From the NCBI GenBank assembly GCA_005787565.1, contig SYAP01000230.1, forward strand, positions 1 through 32,886: a stretch of 32,886 nt of DNA. Direction: 5' to 3'. A program made the translations under genes and the position numbers. The DNA comes from Verrucomicrobiaceae bacterium (GTDB lineage: Bacteria > Verrucomicrobiota > Verrucomicrobiia > Verrucomicrobiales > Akkermansiaceae). This document shows, in pieces, positions 8,083-17,164 of this stretch (its first letter is position 1; each line of letters starts with the position of its first letter). The notes under the pieces are model-generated. The model was not told where the DNA came from, made no database searches, and saw nothing but the letters and a program-made list of their open reading frames with translations.

Positions 8083-9204
8083 ATGCGCGCGCATCTCCTT
8101 CTAACATTCCTCGTCGTCGGCCTTGCCTCATGCGGCGGCAAATCGGGCAAATCCGGCGCATCCAAGGAAGCCGCCCAACCCGCCATGCAACCCCAGGCCG
8201 TGGAAGTCATGACCGTCGAGAAAATGACCCTCCGCGACACCATCAACCTCACCGGCACCATCGCCGCCAACGAAAGCGCCGAACTCCGCGCGGAAATCGC
8301 CGGCACCCTCACCGAGATCCTCTTCGAGGAAGGAGCCCCGGTGAAAAAAGGCCAACCCATCGCCCGCATCGACACCCGCGAACTCGAAGCACAACTCGCC
8401 GAAACCAAGGCCAACTTCGCCCTCGCCGAGAAAACCCTCCAACGCAATCAGGAGCTGTTAGAAAGCGGAGCCACCTCCCAGCTCGAGACCGACGGAGCCG
8501 AAGCCGAACACCAACGCCTCCAGGCCGCCATCAGCCTGCTGGAGGTGCGCCTCGCCAAATCCGTGATCATCGCCCCCTTCGATGGCATCGCAGGAGCACG
8601 CGACCTCTCCGTCGGCGACTACGTGACCCCCCAATCCGTCATCACCTCCATCCAGGACCTCTCTCGCCTCAAGGTGGAAATCGATGTCCCCGAACGCCAA
8701 CTCCCCAAGCTCCGCAAAGGCACCACCTTCACTCTCAGCACCGCAGCCTCGGGTGCCGATGCCGAAATCGCCGGCGAAGTCTATTTCGTCCCGCCCGTCA
8801 TCAACTCCGCAACCCGCTCCGTCCGAGTCAAAGGCTACGTCACCAACCCGCCCGAGTTCGTCAAACCCGGCATGTTCGCCAACGTCACCCTCGTCCTCGC
8901 CGTCGTCCAGGACACCCTCGTCGTCCCGGAAACCGCCGTGCTCGGAACCGCCCGTGGTACGGTGATCATCGTACCAGAGGAAAAGGACGGCGGCCTCTTC
9001 GCCGCGTTCGTCCCCGTCAAAACCGGCCTCAGAGTGCCCGGATACGTCCAGATCACCCCAGTCGGCCCTCCCGTCAAAGCCGGCGACCGCTTCGTCTCCT
9101 CCGGCGTCGGCGGACTCATCCTCTTCCCGGGCGTCCCGCTCAAACCGGTCGATCCCCAGGTCAAACCGGGCATCCCAGCCGATACCGACCGCAAGCTCGA
9201 CTGA
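8083..9204 (+). CDS. RND efflux periplasmic adaptor (membrane fusion protein)
   Basis: Membrane fusion protein linking the inner-membrane pump to the outer-membrane channel, 373 residues. I chose the ATG at 8083 because MRAHLLLTFLVVGLASC is a lipoprotein signal with Cys17; an open frame further upstream lies inside the preceding gene and lacks this. Domains in order: beta-barrel/lipoyl half (TINLTGTIAANESAELRAEIAGTL, EGAPVKKGQPIARID), an alpha-helical hairpin (LEAQLAETKANFALAEKT to EHQRLQAAISLLE), the second lipoyl half (SVIIAPFDGIAGARDLSVGDYVTP), a beta-barrel (KVEIDVPERQLPKL) and the membrane-proximal domain (PETAVLGTARGTVIIV). It resembles the MexA/AcrA/HlyD_D23 group. It lies between the outer-membrane and pump genes, with an 18-bp gap to the pump. 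Confidence 0.93.
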   Translation: MRAHLLLTFLVVGLASCGGKSGKSGASKEAAQPAMQPQAVEVMTVEKMTLRDTINLTGTIAANESAELRAEIAGTLTEILFEEGAPVKKGQPIARIDTRELEAQLAETKANFALAEKTLQRNQELLESGATSQLETDGAEAEHQRLQAAISLLEVRLAKSVIIAPFDGIAGARDLSVGDYVTPQSVITSIQDLSRLKVEIDVPERQLPKLRKGTTFTLSTAASGADAEIAGEVYFVPPVINSATRSVRVKGYVTNPPEFVKPGMFANVTLVLAVVQDTLVVPETAVLGTARGTVIIVPEEKDGGLFAAFVPVKTGLRVPGYVQITPVGPPVKAGDRFVSSGVGGLILFPGVPLKPVDPQVKPGIPADTDRKLD

Positions 9205-9222
9205 GCCTAACCAACATTTCCC

Positions 9223-12200
9223 ATGATCCTTTCCGACACCGCCATCAAGCGACCGGTGCTGACGATCGTCGGCGCCCTCATCATCATCGTGCTCGGCGCG
9301 CTGTCCTACCGCAGCATGCCCGTCCGCGAATACCCGGACACCGACGTGCCCACGGTCTCCGTCACAACCATCTACCGCGGCGCTTCCGCAGCCGTCGTGG
9401 AAAGCCGCATCACCGAACCCCTCGAAGAACAACTCTCCGCCATCGACGGCATCCGTGTCCTGAAATCCTCCTCCGCCGAACAGGTCTCACGCATCACCAT
9501 CGAGTTCAACCTCGACCGCGATGCCGATGAAGCCGCCAACGACGTCCGCGACCGCGTCGGCCGCGCTCGCGACCGCCTGCCCGACGAGGTCGATGAACCG
9601 GTCATCGCCAAGGAGCAGGCCGATGCCCAACCCGTCCTCTGGCTCACCTTCACCTCGGATCGCTTCACCCGCACCGAACTCACCGACGTCGTCGACCGCA
9701 TCGCCAAACAACGCATCCAAACCGTCGATGGCGTCGGCACCATCTTCATCGGCGGCGAAAGGCGATACGCCATGCGCCTCTGGCTCGACCCCGACCTGTT
9801 GGCCGCACACGAGCTCACCGCCGCCGATGTGGAAAACTCCCTGCGCGAGCAAAACGTCGATGTTCCCGGCGGCCGCATCGAATCCTACAACCGGGAATTC
9901 ACCGTCCGCACCAACGGCGACCTCGCCGACCAACAGGCGTTCGAAAACCTCGTCGTCGCCACCCGCGACAACCGCCAGATCCTCCTCAAGGACATCGGCC
10001 GCGCCGAACTCGGCTCGGAGGACTACCGCACCCGCACCTTCTTCAACGGCAAACAAACCGTCGCCCTCGGCGTCGTCCGCCAATCGAAATCCAATTTGTT
10101 AGAAGTCGCCAACGGCGTGAAATCGCTCGTCCCAGTCATCGAGGCCGAACTCCCGGACGGCATCAACGTCAGGGTCGGATACGACAGCTCCGTCTTCGTC
10201 CAACGCTCGGTCGATGAAGTCTTCATGACGATTTTCGAAGCATTCCTCATCGTCATCGTCGTGATCTTCCTCTTCCTCCGCGACTGGCGCGCGGTCTTCA
10301 TCCCCGTCACCGCCATCCCGATTTCCATCATCGGCACCTTCGCCGTCATTTCCGCCCTCGGCTTCTCCATCAACATCCTCACCCTGCTCGCCTTCGTCCT
10401 CGCCATCGGCCTCGTCGTCGACGATGCGATCGTGATGCTGGAAAACATCTACCGCAGAATCGAGGAGGGCGAATCCCGCGTCAAAGCCTCGGTGTTGGGA
10501 GCCCGCCAAGTGGCCTTCGCCGTCATCGCCACCACTCTAACACTCGCGGCGGTGTTCCTTCCCGTCGCCTTCCAATCCGGCCCCACCGGCCGCCTGTTCT
10601 ACGAATTCGGCATCTCCCTCGCCGTCTCGGTTCTGGTCTCGTCGCTGGTCGCCCTAACCATCACGCCCATGCTCTGCTCCCTGATGTTGAAAGGAGCCGA
10701 TCCCGCCACCGGTCACCCGCCGCACGGCTGGCTCTATCGAGTCACGGAGCCGCTCTTCAACCTCATCACCCGCGCCTTCGGCAGCGTGTTGAGAATCTCC
10801 CTCCGCGGCTGGCCTCTCGTCGCGGCGCTCGCCATCGGATTCATCTTCCTCGCACCACCCGCCTACAAGGGCCTGCAACGGGAACTCACACCGATGGAAG
10901 ACCGCGGCACCTTCATCTCGATCTTCAGCGGCCCGCTAGGCTCGCATCCCGATTACACGTTCCAATACGTCGAAACCATGACCGGCGCCGTGAAACGCGT
11001 CCCGGAACTGGAGCGCTACTTCTCCGCCACCGCACTGTCACGCGGCGGACCCGGCTCAGGAAATCAGGGACTCATCTTCGCCAGCCTCAAACCTTGGGAA
11101 CAACGCGAACGCAAAACTCAGGACGTCGTCGCCGAACTCAACGCCGCATACGCCTCGGAAGTCACCGGCGGACTCGCTTTCGCCATCGTCCCCAATCCGT
11201 TAGGCGGTGGCAATCTATCAGAGGGCTTCCAGCTCGTTCTCCAGGGAAGCAATTTCGACAAACTCCAGGAATACGGCGAAACGATCCTCGGCAAAATGCG
11301 CACCAGCGGCGTCTTCGAAGGAGCCCGTGCCGAACCCAAAACCGACAAACCCCAGCTCGACGTCGCCATCGACCGCGACCGCGCCGCGGACCTCGGCGTC
11401 CCCGTCGCCCGCATCGCCAGCACGCTCGAATCGTTGTTCGGCGGACGCCAGGTCACCGAATACAAACGCGAAAGCCGACAATACGACGTGATCCTCCAGT
11501 TGGAGGACACCGCACGCCTGACACCATCCGATCTCGGCCGCATCCACGTCCGCTCGGACAACGGAAACCTCGTCCAACTCTCCAACGTCGTGACATGGAA
11601 GGAAACCATCACACCCGAGGAATTCCCCCACTTCAACCGCCTGCGCTCGATCACCGTAAAAGCACGCCTCGCTCCCGGAAAAACCATCGGCGACGGCGTC
11701 GATTTCATCGAAAACATCGCCCCGGAAATCCTACCCGAAGGTTACAACCACACCTGGGACGGTGAAACACGCGAATACGTCGAAAGCTCCGCCGACACCT
11801 TCAAACTGTTCGCCCTCGGCCTGCTCTTCACCTTCCTCATCCTCGCCGCACAGTTCGAAAGCTGGGTCCACCCGGTCACGATCTACACCGGCGTCGCCCT
11901 CGCTCTAACAGGCGGAGTGATCACTCTCTACGTCTCGCGCTATTGGGGAGTGCCACTCACCAACAACCTCTTCGCCCAGTTCGGACTCATCCTCCTCATC
12001 GGCCTCATCGCCAAAAACGGCATTCTCATCGTCGAGTTCGCCAACCAGCTCCAGCTCGAAGGGAAAAAGGCCTTCGATGCCGTGCTCGAAGCAACCACCC
12101 TGCGCTTCCGCCCCATCCTCATGACCTCCATCTCCACCATCGGCGGCACCCTTCCCCTCGCACTCGCCACCGGTGCCGGCGCGGAATCCCGCAATCCCCT

Positions 12201-12375
12201 CGGCGTGGTGATCGTCGGCGGCATGACCATCGCCACCATCCTCACCTTGTTCGTCGTACCCGTTTTCTATCTGATCTTCGACTGGCTGGTCGTCAAATTC
12301 ACCGGCCACTCCAGCGCCCGCGGCCTCCGCCGTGCCGCCGATGTCGAAGCGGAAATCGAAGGAACCACCGTCTGA
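9223..12375 (+). CDS. RND multidrug efflux transporter, HAE-1 family inner-membrane pump
   Basis: Proton-driven inner-membrane pump, 1050 residues, the usual AcrB/MexB-type length. It starts MILSDTAIKRPVLTIVGALIIIVLGALSY (TM1), followed by MPVREYPDTDVPTVSVTT. The fourth transmembrane segment has the proton-relay pair in GLVVDDAIVMLENI (D400, D401), which marks the hydrophobe/amphiphile group and argues against a heavy-metal pump. Two large periplasmic loops and the repeated second half are present, with LLIGLIAKNGILIVEFANQ and RFRPILMTSISTIGGTLPLALATGAGAESRNPLG. The last residues are charged and cytoplasmic. Together with the two genes upstream it makes a full tripartite system, presumably controlled by the divergent TetR regulator. 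Substrate specificity cannot be read from sequence; detergents, dyes or antibiotics are typical. Confidence 0.95.
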   Translation: MILSDTAIKRPVLTIVGALIIIVLGALSYRSMPVREYPDTDVPTVSVTTIYRGASAAVVESRITEPLEEQLSAIDGIRVLKSSSAEQVSRITIEFNLDRDADEAANDVRDRVGRARDRLPDEVDEPVIAKEQADAQPVLWLTFTSDRFTRTELTDVVDRIAKQRIQTVDGVGTIFIGGERRYAMRLWLDPDLLAAHELTAADVENSLREQNVDVPGGRIESYNREFTVRTNGDLADQQAFENLVVATRDNRQILLKDIGRAELGSEDYRTRTFFNGKQTVALGVVRQSKSNLLEVANGVKSLVPVIEAELPDGINVRVGYDSSVFVQRSVDEVFMTIFEAFLIVIVVIFLFLRDWRAVFIPVTAIPISIIGTFAVISALGFSINILTLLAFVLAIGLVVDDAIVMLENIYRRIEEGESRVKASVLGARQVAFAVIATTLTLAAVFLPVAFQSGPTGRLFYEFGISLAVSVLVSSLVALTITPMLCSLMLKGADPATGHPPHGWLYRVTEPLFNLITRAFGSVLRISLRGWPLVAALAIGFIFLAPPAYKGLQRELTPMEDRGTFISIFSGPLGSHPDYTFQYVETMTGAVKRVPELERYFSATALSRGGPGSGNQGLIFASLKPWEQRERKTQDVVAELNAAYASEVTGGLAFAIVPNPLGGGNLSEGFQLVLQGSNFDKLQEYGETILGKMRTSGVFEGARAEPKTDKPQLDVAIDRDRAADLGVPVARIASTLESLFGGRQVTEYKRESRQYDVILQLEDTARLTPSDLGRIHVRSDNGNLVQLSNVVTWKETITPEEFPHFNRLRSITVKARLAPGKTIGDGVDFIENIAPEILPEGYNHTWDGETREYVESSADTFKLFALGLLFTFLILAAQFESWVHPVTIYTGVALALTGGVITLYVSRYWGVPLTNNLFAQFGLILLIGLIAKNGILIVEFANQLQLEGKKAFDAVLEATTLRFRPILMTSISTIGGTLPLALATGAGAESRNPLGVVIVGGMTIATILTLFVVPVFYLIFDWLVVKFTGHSSARGLRRAADVEAEIEGTTV

Positions 12376-12390
12376 CTCGCCCATCGGCCC

Positions 12391-12419
12391 TTGCATCAAC
12401 CTGCAAACTCCCCTAGCAG
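12391..12419 (+). promoter_or_regulatory. Candidate mtnP promoter, near-leaderless
   Basis: TTGCAT (12391-12396), 17-bp spacer, TAGCAG (12414-12419), then five bases to the ATG at 12425. Transcription would begin at or next to the start codon. A small dyad TTGCA-N6-TGCAA (12391-12406) overlaps the -35 box. Confidence 0.4.
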
Positions 12420-12424
12420 AGGGC

Positions 12425-13291
12425 ATGGATCCAGCGATCGGCATCATCGGCGGCAGCGGGCTTTACGAGCTCGATGGCTTTGAAAAATCGGAGGAACGCG
12501 TGGTCTCCACACCGTTCGGAGATCCATCGGACGCGCTCGTCGGCGGTTCCCTCGCCGGCCGGCAGGTCTGGTTTCTCCCACGCCACGGCCGCGGCCACCG
12601 CCTGCTCCCAACGGAAATCAACCACCGCGCAAACCTCTGGGCACTCCGCAGCCTCAACGTCCGCTGGCTGATCTGCGTGACCGCCGTCGGCAGCCTGCGC
12701 GAGGAATACCACCCGCGCGACATCGTCCTCCCGGACCAATACTTCGACCGCACCAGCAGGCGCGAACACCACACATTCTTCGGCGGCGGAATCGTCGGCC
12801 ACGTCTCCTTCGGCGATCCCGTCAGCACCGGCATGCGCACCATCCTCCGCGAATCCGCCGAAGCCTGCTCACTCAAGGTCCACGATGGCGGCACCTACGT
12901 GAACATGGACGGCCCCGCCTTCTCCACCCGCGCCGAAAGCGAGGCAAACCGCCAACTCAGCTTCGACGTCATCGGCATGACCAACCTCCCCGAAGCCAAA
13001 CTCGCCCGCGAAGCGGAAATCGCCTTGGCAACCCTCGCCATGATCACCGACTACGATTGCTGGAAAATCGAGGAGGAGGCCGTCACCGCGGATGCCGTGA
13101 TGTCCCACCTCACCGCCAATGTCGCCGCCGCGAAACGCATTCTAACAAACGCGATTCCCCGCGTTCCTTCGATTCCCGACTGGCCGGAACACCGCTCGCT
13201 CGACGGAGCAATCATGACCCCGCGCCATCTGTGGCCCGAGAAAAAACGCCGGACCCTCTGGCCGCTCCTCGCCCGTTTCGATGGCCAGTGA
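12425..13291 (+). CDS. mtnP: S-methyl-5'-thioadenosine phosphorylase
   Basis: Splits methylthioadenosine, the by-product of polyamine synthesis, into adenine and methylthioribose-1-phosphate, feeding methionine salvage. It has 288 residues from the ATG at 12425, normal for the PNP/MTAP family. Motifs: IGIIGGSGLY at the N-terminus (phosphate loop), NHRANLWALRSL, TAVGSLREEY, MDGPAFSTRAESE, IGMTNLPEAKLAREAEI and TDYDCW. The two Asp residues in TDYDCW favour 6-aminopurine (MTA) over guanosine/inosine substrates. An upstream in-frame Met at 12332 lies inside the RND gene and adds non-homologous sequence, so I reject it. The gene starts 49 bp after the pump gene but has its own candidate promoter. 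Its TGA is immediately followed by the stop of the convergent beta-helix gene, sharing the hexamer TGATCA. Confidence 0.93.
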   Translation: MDPAIGIIGGSGLYELDGFEKSEERVVSTPFGDPSDALVGGSLAGRQVWFLPRHGRGHRLLPTEINHRANLWALRSLNVRWLICVTAVGSLREEYHPRDIVLPDQYFDRTSRREHHTFFGGGIVGHVSFGDPVSTGMRTILRESAEACSLKVHDGGTYVNMDGPAFSTRAESEANRQLSFDVIGMTNLPEAKLAREAEIALATLAMITDYDCWKIEEEAVTADAVMSHLTANVAAAKRILTNAIPRVPSIPDWPEHRSLDGAIMTPRHLWPEKKRRTLWPLLARFDGQ

Positions 13292-14665
13292 TCAACGCTT
13301 CGCGGTCCAACCATCCACGGCGACTTCGCCATCAACACCGCACTTGAACTTTAGCGGCGCTTCCAGCCCCGCCTTCGCGGCGGTCTTCGGATTGTTCAGC
13401 AAATCAGAACCCGCAACATTCACCAGTTGGTTGTTGGAAAGCCGCGCCTTGGCGGACTCCTCATTCCGGAACAACGGCCGGGCCTTGCCCTCGCACTCGA
13501 TCCGGTTGTTCTCGAAAACAAAGGTCGAGAACTCACACCCCTGATGGAATCCGAACAACCCCTCCTCACGCGGCGTCGCCGTGGTGCGCGCAATGATGTG
13601 GTTGTTACGGACTGTTAGATTACCGAAAATCTCGTTCATCCACATCACGCCACGCCCGGGGTTATTGACCAAATTGTTGTGAAAAGCCGCCGGCCCGGGA
13701 GCAGTTACATCACCAAAGGCGGAGATCAGATTTCCATGATCCTTCGCCGGGTCGAAATCAAACAGGTTGTGCGAGATCTCCACCCCGTTCCGCACGAACT
13801 CGATCGAATACGAATCGCGGAACCAGTTGTGATGGATGTGAAACGTCCGCCCGCTCGCAGGCACCGGCCCACCGGCATGCTTCGGAATCGAAACCGTGCC
13901 ATGGAGAACGTTGTTGGAGATCTCGACGTCCTCGTCGTTCTCAAACGGAAACTCGATGGAGAAGTTCGTCTCAATCGTGTTGTGGTGGATCCTCAAACGC
14001 TTTCCCTGCCGACCCTTGATGCCGTAATAATGCTCGTTTGGCGCGGTCTTTGTGCGCAGGAAGCGGTTGTTGGAAATCTCACTGTCCGCGATCCAGATCG
14101 CAAAAATCCCACCACCCGTGATCCCGCCACCGACCCCCGGTTTTCCATTCTCCCAACGTTGCCCCGCATCGACAAACACGCAGTGATCGATCTTCGACTC
14201 CGCAAGCTGATAGGAACGGAATCCGGAATACTGGAAGTTCTCAAATCTCAGCCCGTGCAAATGCACCCGTCGGTTCGCCCAACCGTAAATCCCACCATGC
14301 AACTGCGGCCCGGTGAGCGTCAGGTCCGAAACCGAAACATCCGTGGCATCGTCCGCGAGATGGATCAGATATCCGCTCTTGTCGAATTTGCGGAAATCAG
14401 TCTCCGGATCCGGCAACGTCGCCGGATTACCACGCCATTCCGCAGCGTGGGTGATGATCGTCTTCCCCTCTCCCCCACCCTGGATCGAGACACCGGATCT
14501 CAACTCAAGCGGACGCTCTAACCGATAAGTCCCCGCATCCAGCTTGATGACATCCCCTTGCCCGGCACTCCGCACCGCCACCAACAACTCTTCCGTCGTC
14601 CGCACCGGACCGGCATCCATCAACTGGACGCATGCCAAACCAACAAGAAAATGGATCCGCTTCAT
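13292..14665 (-). CDS. Secreted right-handed parallel beta-helix protein
   Basis: Exported 457-residue protein with the repeated pattern of a right-handed parallel beta-helix (pectate-lyase/NosD-like fold). The signal is MKRIHFLVGLACVQLMDAGP. The next segment, RTTEELLVAVRSAGQGDVIKLDAGTY and SGVSIQGGGEGKTIITH, is the classic N-terminal cap of polysaccharide lyases and related proteins. Coils then repeat phrases such as SEISNNRFLRTK, LRIHHNTIETN, VEISNNVLHG, FHIHHNWFRD, VEISHNLFDFD and LTVRNNHIIAR. I chose the ATG at 14665; the frame extends to 14770 but only this start gives a signal peptide. I cannot assign a substrate, and no catalytic set is certain. It is divergent from the GH76-like gene across an 84-bp gap containing a 20-bp dyad, so both may act on the same polysaccharide (inference). 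Confidence 0.82.
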   Translation of the reverse strand: MKRIHFLVGLACVQLMDAGPVRTTEELLVAVRSAGQGDVIKLDAGTYRLERPLELRSGVSIQGGGEGKTIITHAAEWRGNPATLPDPETDFRKFDKSGYLIHLADDATDVSVSDLTLTGPQLHGGIYGWANRRVHLHGLRFENFQYSGFRSYQLAESKIDHCVFVDAGQRWENGKPGVGGGITGGGIFAIWIADSEISNNRFLRTKTAPNEHYYGIKGRQGKRLRIHHNTIETNFSIEFPFENDEDVEISNNVLHGTVSIPKHAGGPVPASGRTFHIHHNWFRDSYSIEFVRNGVEISHNLFDFDPAKDHGNLISAFGDVTAPGPAAFHNNLVNNPGRGVMWMNEIFGNLTVRNNHIIARTTATPREEGLFGFHQGCEFSTFVFENNRIECEGKARPLFRNEESAKARLSNNQLVNVAGSDLLNNPKTAAKAGLEAPLKFKCGVDGEVAVDGWTAKR

Positions 14666-14682
14666 GAACCCATGAAACGCCG

Positions 14683-14702
14683 GAAAATTACCCGTAACTT
14701 TC
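14683..14702. promoter_or_regulatory. 20-bp dyad in the beta-helix/GH76 divergent gap
   Basis: GAAAATTAC (14683-14691), CC, GTAACTTTC (14694-14702). The arms match at eight of nine positions. The site lies between the divergent starts at 14665 and 14750, where a shared regulator would bind. It is AT-rich against its surroundings. The binding protein is unknown. Confidence 0.5.
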
Positions 14703-14712
14703 ACACATTTTG

Positions 14713-14741
14713 TTGGCGCGCACCGCAAGTTTCCCGATCTT
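14713..14741 (+). promoter_or_regulatory. Candidate promoter of the GH76-like gene, near-leaderless
   Basis: TTGGCG (14713-14718), 17-bp spacer, GATCTT (14736-14741), then eight bases to the ATG at 14750. The -10 match is weak. It lies just downstream of the 20-bp dyad at 14683-14702. Confidence 0.25.
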
Positions 14742-14749
14742 CCACCCGA

Positions 14750-15892
14750 ATGGTCTCCATGCTTTTCCACCGCCGCACGATCACCACCGCTTTGGCGATC
14801 ATGCTGCTCGACCCCCAGTCTCTGTTAGGACAGCAAACCCCGGCCGCCCATCCCCCATACCGGCAGTGGGGCTCGGATACCTTGGCCGCCATCCGCATGG
14901 AACTTTGGCTTCCCGATCAAAAGCTCTACGCGGAGCAGACCGATCCCAAGAGCAACCGACCCGGCAACCCGGCATTCATGTGGGGCGTCGGCGTCCAACT
15001 CAGCGCTCTCTCCGCAGCCGCAGCCGTCGAACCGGAGACCTACCTCGCACCCACCAGACAATACGCCGACGCAATCCAGACTTACTGGCTGAAACACAAC
15101 GGACTCGAAGGCTTCGATGTCCAACCCGGCCCCAAAGCCTCAGACCGCTACTACGACGACAACGCATGGCTCGTGCTCGCGCTCGCGGAGGTCTTCGAAC
15201 TCACCCGGGACCGCAAATTCCTCGACCGCTCGATCGCAACCTTCCGCTTCGTCATGAGCGGCGAGGATCAAGCCATGGGCGGCGGCCTCTATTGGCGCGA
15301 AACCCCGCGCGAGACCAAAAACACCTGCACCAACGCTCCCGCCATCGTCTCCGCCCTCCGTCTCTATCAACTCACCGGCGATGACGGCTTCCTCGAAATC
15401 GCCAAACGCCTCAACGTGTGGACCAGGGGCAACCTCCAGGACGCGGATGGGCTGTTCTGGGACAACATCCACCCGAAAGGTCGCATTGACCGACGCAAGT
15501 TCTCCTACAACTCGGCGCTGATGATCCGCGCAAACTGCCTGTTTTTCGAAATCACCGGCCGCAAGGAACATCTAGATGAGGCTCGCCGCATCGCCAAGGC
15601 CGCCGAAAACCGTTGGATCCGCGAGTCCGGCGCGGTGGCGGATAGCGGACGCTTCGCACATTTGTTGTTAGAATCCTTCCTCGAACTCCACCACGTCGAC
15701 AAGGATCCCCACTGGCATGCCGTGGTCCGCAAATGCCTCGCCCACCTCCATGAACACATGAGGGACGAGAACGGCCGCCACTCCCATCACTGGGAACGCC
15801 GCCGCCCCGGACCTGTTAGGCAGGCGATCCTCCTCGACCAGGCAAGCCCCGCCCGCATCTACTGGCTCGCCGCCAAGGACCTCAAGCGCTGA
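14750..15892 (+). CDS. Secreted GH76-like glycoside hydrolase (alpha-1,6-mannanase family)
   Basis: Predicted exported (alpha/alpha)6-barrel glycosidase, 380 residues from the ATG at 14750 (a second ATG at 14759 is equally possible). The signal is MLFHRRTITTALAIMLLDPQSLLGQ. Family markers are the twin aspartates in YYDDNAWLVLALAEVFELT (D136, D137 from 14750), the GH76 catalytic position, plus GGGLYWRETPRETKNTCTNAPAIVSALRLYQLTGD and a later SYNSALMIRANCLFFEITG helix. GH76 enzymes usually cut alpha-1,6-mannan; other (alpha/alpha)6 enzymes such as AGE-like epimerases or GH88/105 share the pattern, so the substrate is provisional. The frame is open upstream to 14558 but that segment overlaps the divergent gene and has no signal peptide. 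A pair of downstream genes on the same strand begins about 105 bp later. Confidence 0.78.
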   Translation: MVSMLFHRRTITTALAIMLLDPQSLLGQQTPAAHPPYRQWGSDTLAAIRMELWLPDQKLYAEQTDPKSNRPGNPAFMWGVGVQLSALSAAAAVEPETYLAPTRQYADAIQTYWLKHNGLEGFDVQPGPKASDRYYDDNAWLVLALAEVFELTRDRKFLDRSIATFRFVMSGEDQAMGGGLYWRETPRETKNTCTNAPAIVSALRLYQLTGDDGFLEIAKRLNVWTRGNLQDADGLFWDNIHPKGRIDRRKFSYNSALMIRANCLFFEITGRKEHLDEARRIAKAAENRWIRESGAVADSGRFAHLLLESFLELHHVDKDPHWHAVVRKCLAHLHEHMRDENGRHSHHWERRRPGPVRQAILLDQASPARIYWLAAKDLKR

Positions 15893-15997
15893 GCCAAGCG
15901 GAACACGATAGGCAACTGCTCCTTGTGATGATCAATGGCACTTCCCCGCTCGAAAACCCTCCGAAACCAATTCGCAAACGGCTCTTCCGATTCTTGA

Positions 15998-17164
15998 TTG
16001 TTCCCGCCAAGCTGTCATCAACCGGGAGTGAATCCGACACCTTCGCCGAATCCAATCCCGGCCGATCCGCAAACAGCACGCCTCGACCTCAAATCCCGCA
16101 CCCTGGCAGCCGCACCACCGGCGCACCATTCGGCGATCGCCTTCCTGATCGACCACATGCCGGCCGCAGACCTCCACACGCTTTCCCCGGACTTTCTTCG
16201 CAGGAACGCATCCCTCGCCTACGAAGCCAGATCCACTTTCTCATGGGCCACACAAATTCCGGAACCGATCTTCTTCAACGAGGTGCTCCCCTATGCCGTC
16301 CTCGATGAACCACGTGAAAACTGGAGGCCCATTCTGTTGGAAAAATTCCGCCCCATCGCATCATCCGCCAAGACCGCACGGGACGCCATGTCCCTCATCA
16401 ATACAGTCATCCGCTCGGAAACCGGAGTGATCTATCACACCGCACGCCGCGCACCCAATCAGGGACCTTTGGAATCCATCGAAAGCGGCATGGCCTCCTG
16501 CACCGGTCTCTCGATCCTGCTCATCGATGCCCTCCGCGCCGTGGGTCTGCCCGCACGGATCGTCGGAACCCATTGGACCACGATGCCCGGCAACCACAGC
16601 TGGGTCGAAGTCTGGCTGCCGGAAACACAAACATGGGCACTAACAGAATACACACCCCACCGCGATGGCCTCGACCACGCGTGGTTCATCCCGGATGCCG
16701 CACGAGCCATTCCGGGCGATCCACTGCACGGAGTTTTCGCCTCCACCTGGCAACGCGTCGATAAAACCCACTTCACCCTCGCATGGAACCTCGAAGACCG
16801 CAGCCTTCCTGCCCTCGATGTGACCGATCGATACATCGCCCTCGGCCGCAACTCGCTGCCCGGGCCCGGTGAATGCGCACTCCGCATCGAAGCAATCATC
16901 GCAGGCCTCGAAGGCAGCGAATCACGCCGCCCCACCGAAATCGAAGTGCGCTGCGACGGCGAGGTTGTCGCACGCGGAATCTCTCCCTCCACCGGGGACG
17001 ACATGAACCAGTTCCTCTATCTCATCGTGAAAAACGGACGGATCTACCAAGTGGTTTCGCTTTCGCAAGGTGCCGTCCTCGCCTCCGCGGAAATCGCCAC
17101 CGACGGCATCTCCCAACTCTGGAAACTTTCACTCACAGTCCCACCCCCACCCAACCAACCATGA
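15998..17164 (+). CDS. Transglutaminase-like superfamily protein
   Basis: Contains a transglutaminase-like (papain-fold) core: MASCTGLSILLIDALRAVGLPARIVGTHW with the nucleophile Cys168, GNHSWVEVWLPETQTW with His200, and LTEYTP with Glu217 where most members have Asp. Such domains act as cysteine peptidases, amidases or cross-linkers. About 388 residues. The start is uncertain: there is no ATG near the beginning in frame, so TTG at 15998 or GTG at 16028 are the options, and neither gives an obvious signal peptide. Upstream of the core is a helical region (LSPDFLRRNASLAYEARST and following); a beta-rich C-terminal region includes ALRIEAIIAGLEG. Its TGA overlaps the ATG of the next gene (ATGA, 17161-17164), strongly implying translational coupling. 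Function unknown beyond the fold. Confidence 0.75.
   Translation: MFPPSCHQPGVNPTPSPNPIPADPQTARLDLKSRTLAAAPPAHHSAIAFLIDHMPAADLHTLSPDFLRRNASLAYEARSTFSWATQIPEPIFFNEVLPYAVLDEPRENWRPILLEKFRPIASSAKTARDAMSLINTVIRSETGVIYHTARRAPNQGPLESIESGMASCTGLSILLIDALRAVGLPARIVGTHWTTMPGNHSWVEVWLPETQTWALTEYTPHRDGLDHAWFIPDAARAIPGDPLHGVFASTWQRVDKTHFTLAWNLEDRSLPALDVTDRYIALGRNSLPGPGECALRIEAIIAGLEGSESRRPTEIEVRCDGEVVARGISPSTGDDMNQFLYLIVKNGRIYQVVSLSQGAVLASAEIATDGISQLWKLSLTVPPPPNQP

Noticed and set aside
15925-16308. Separate short gene at ATG 15925
   Set aside because: Overlaps the transglutaminase-like gene in another frame; proline-rich with no recognisable domain. Kept only as a note on start uncertainty.
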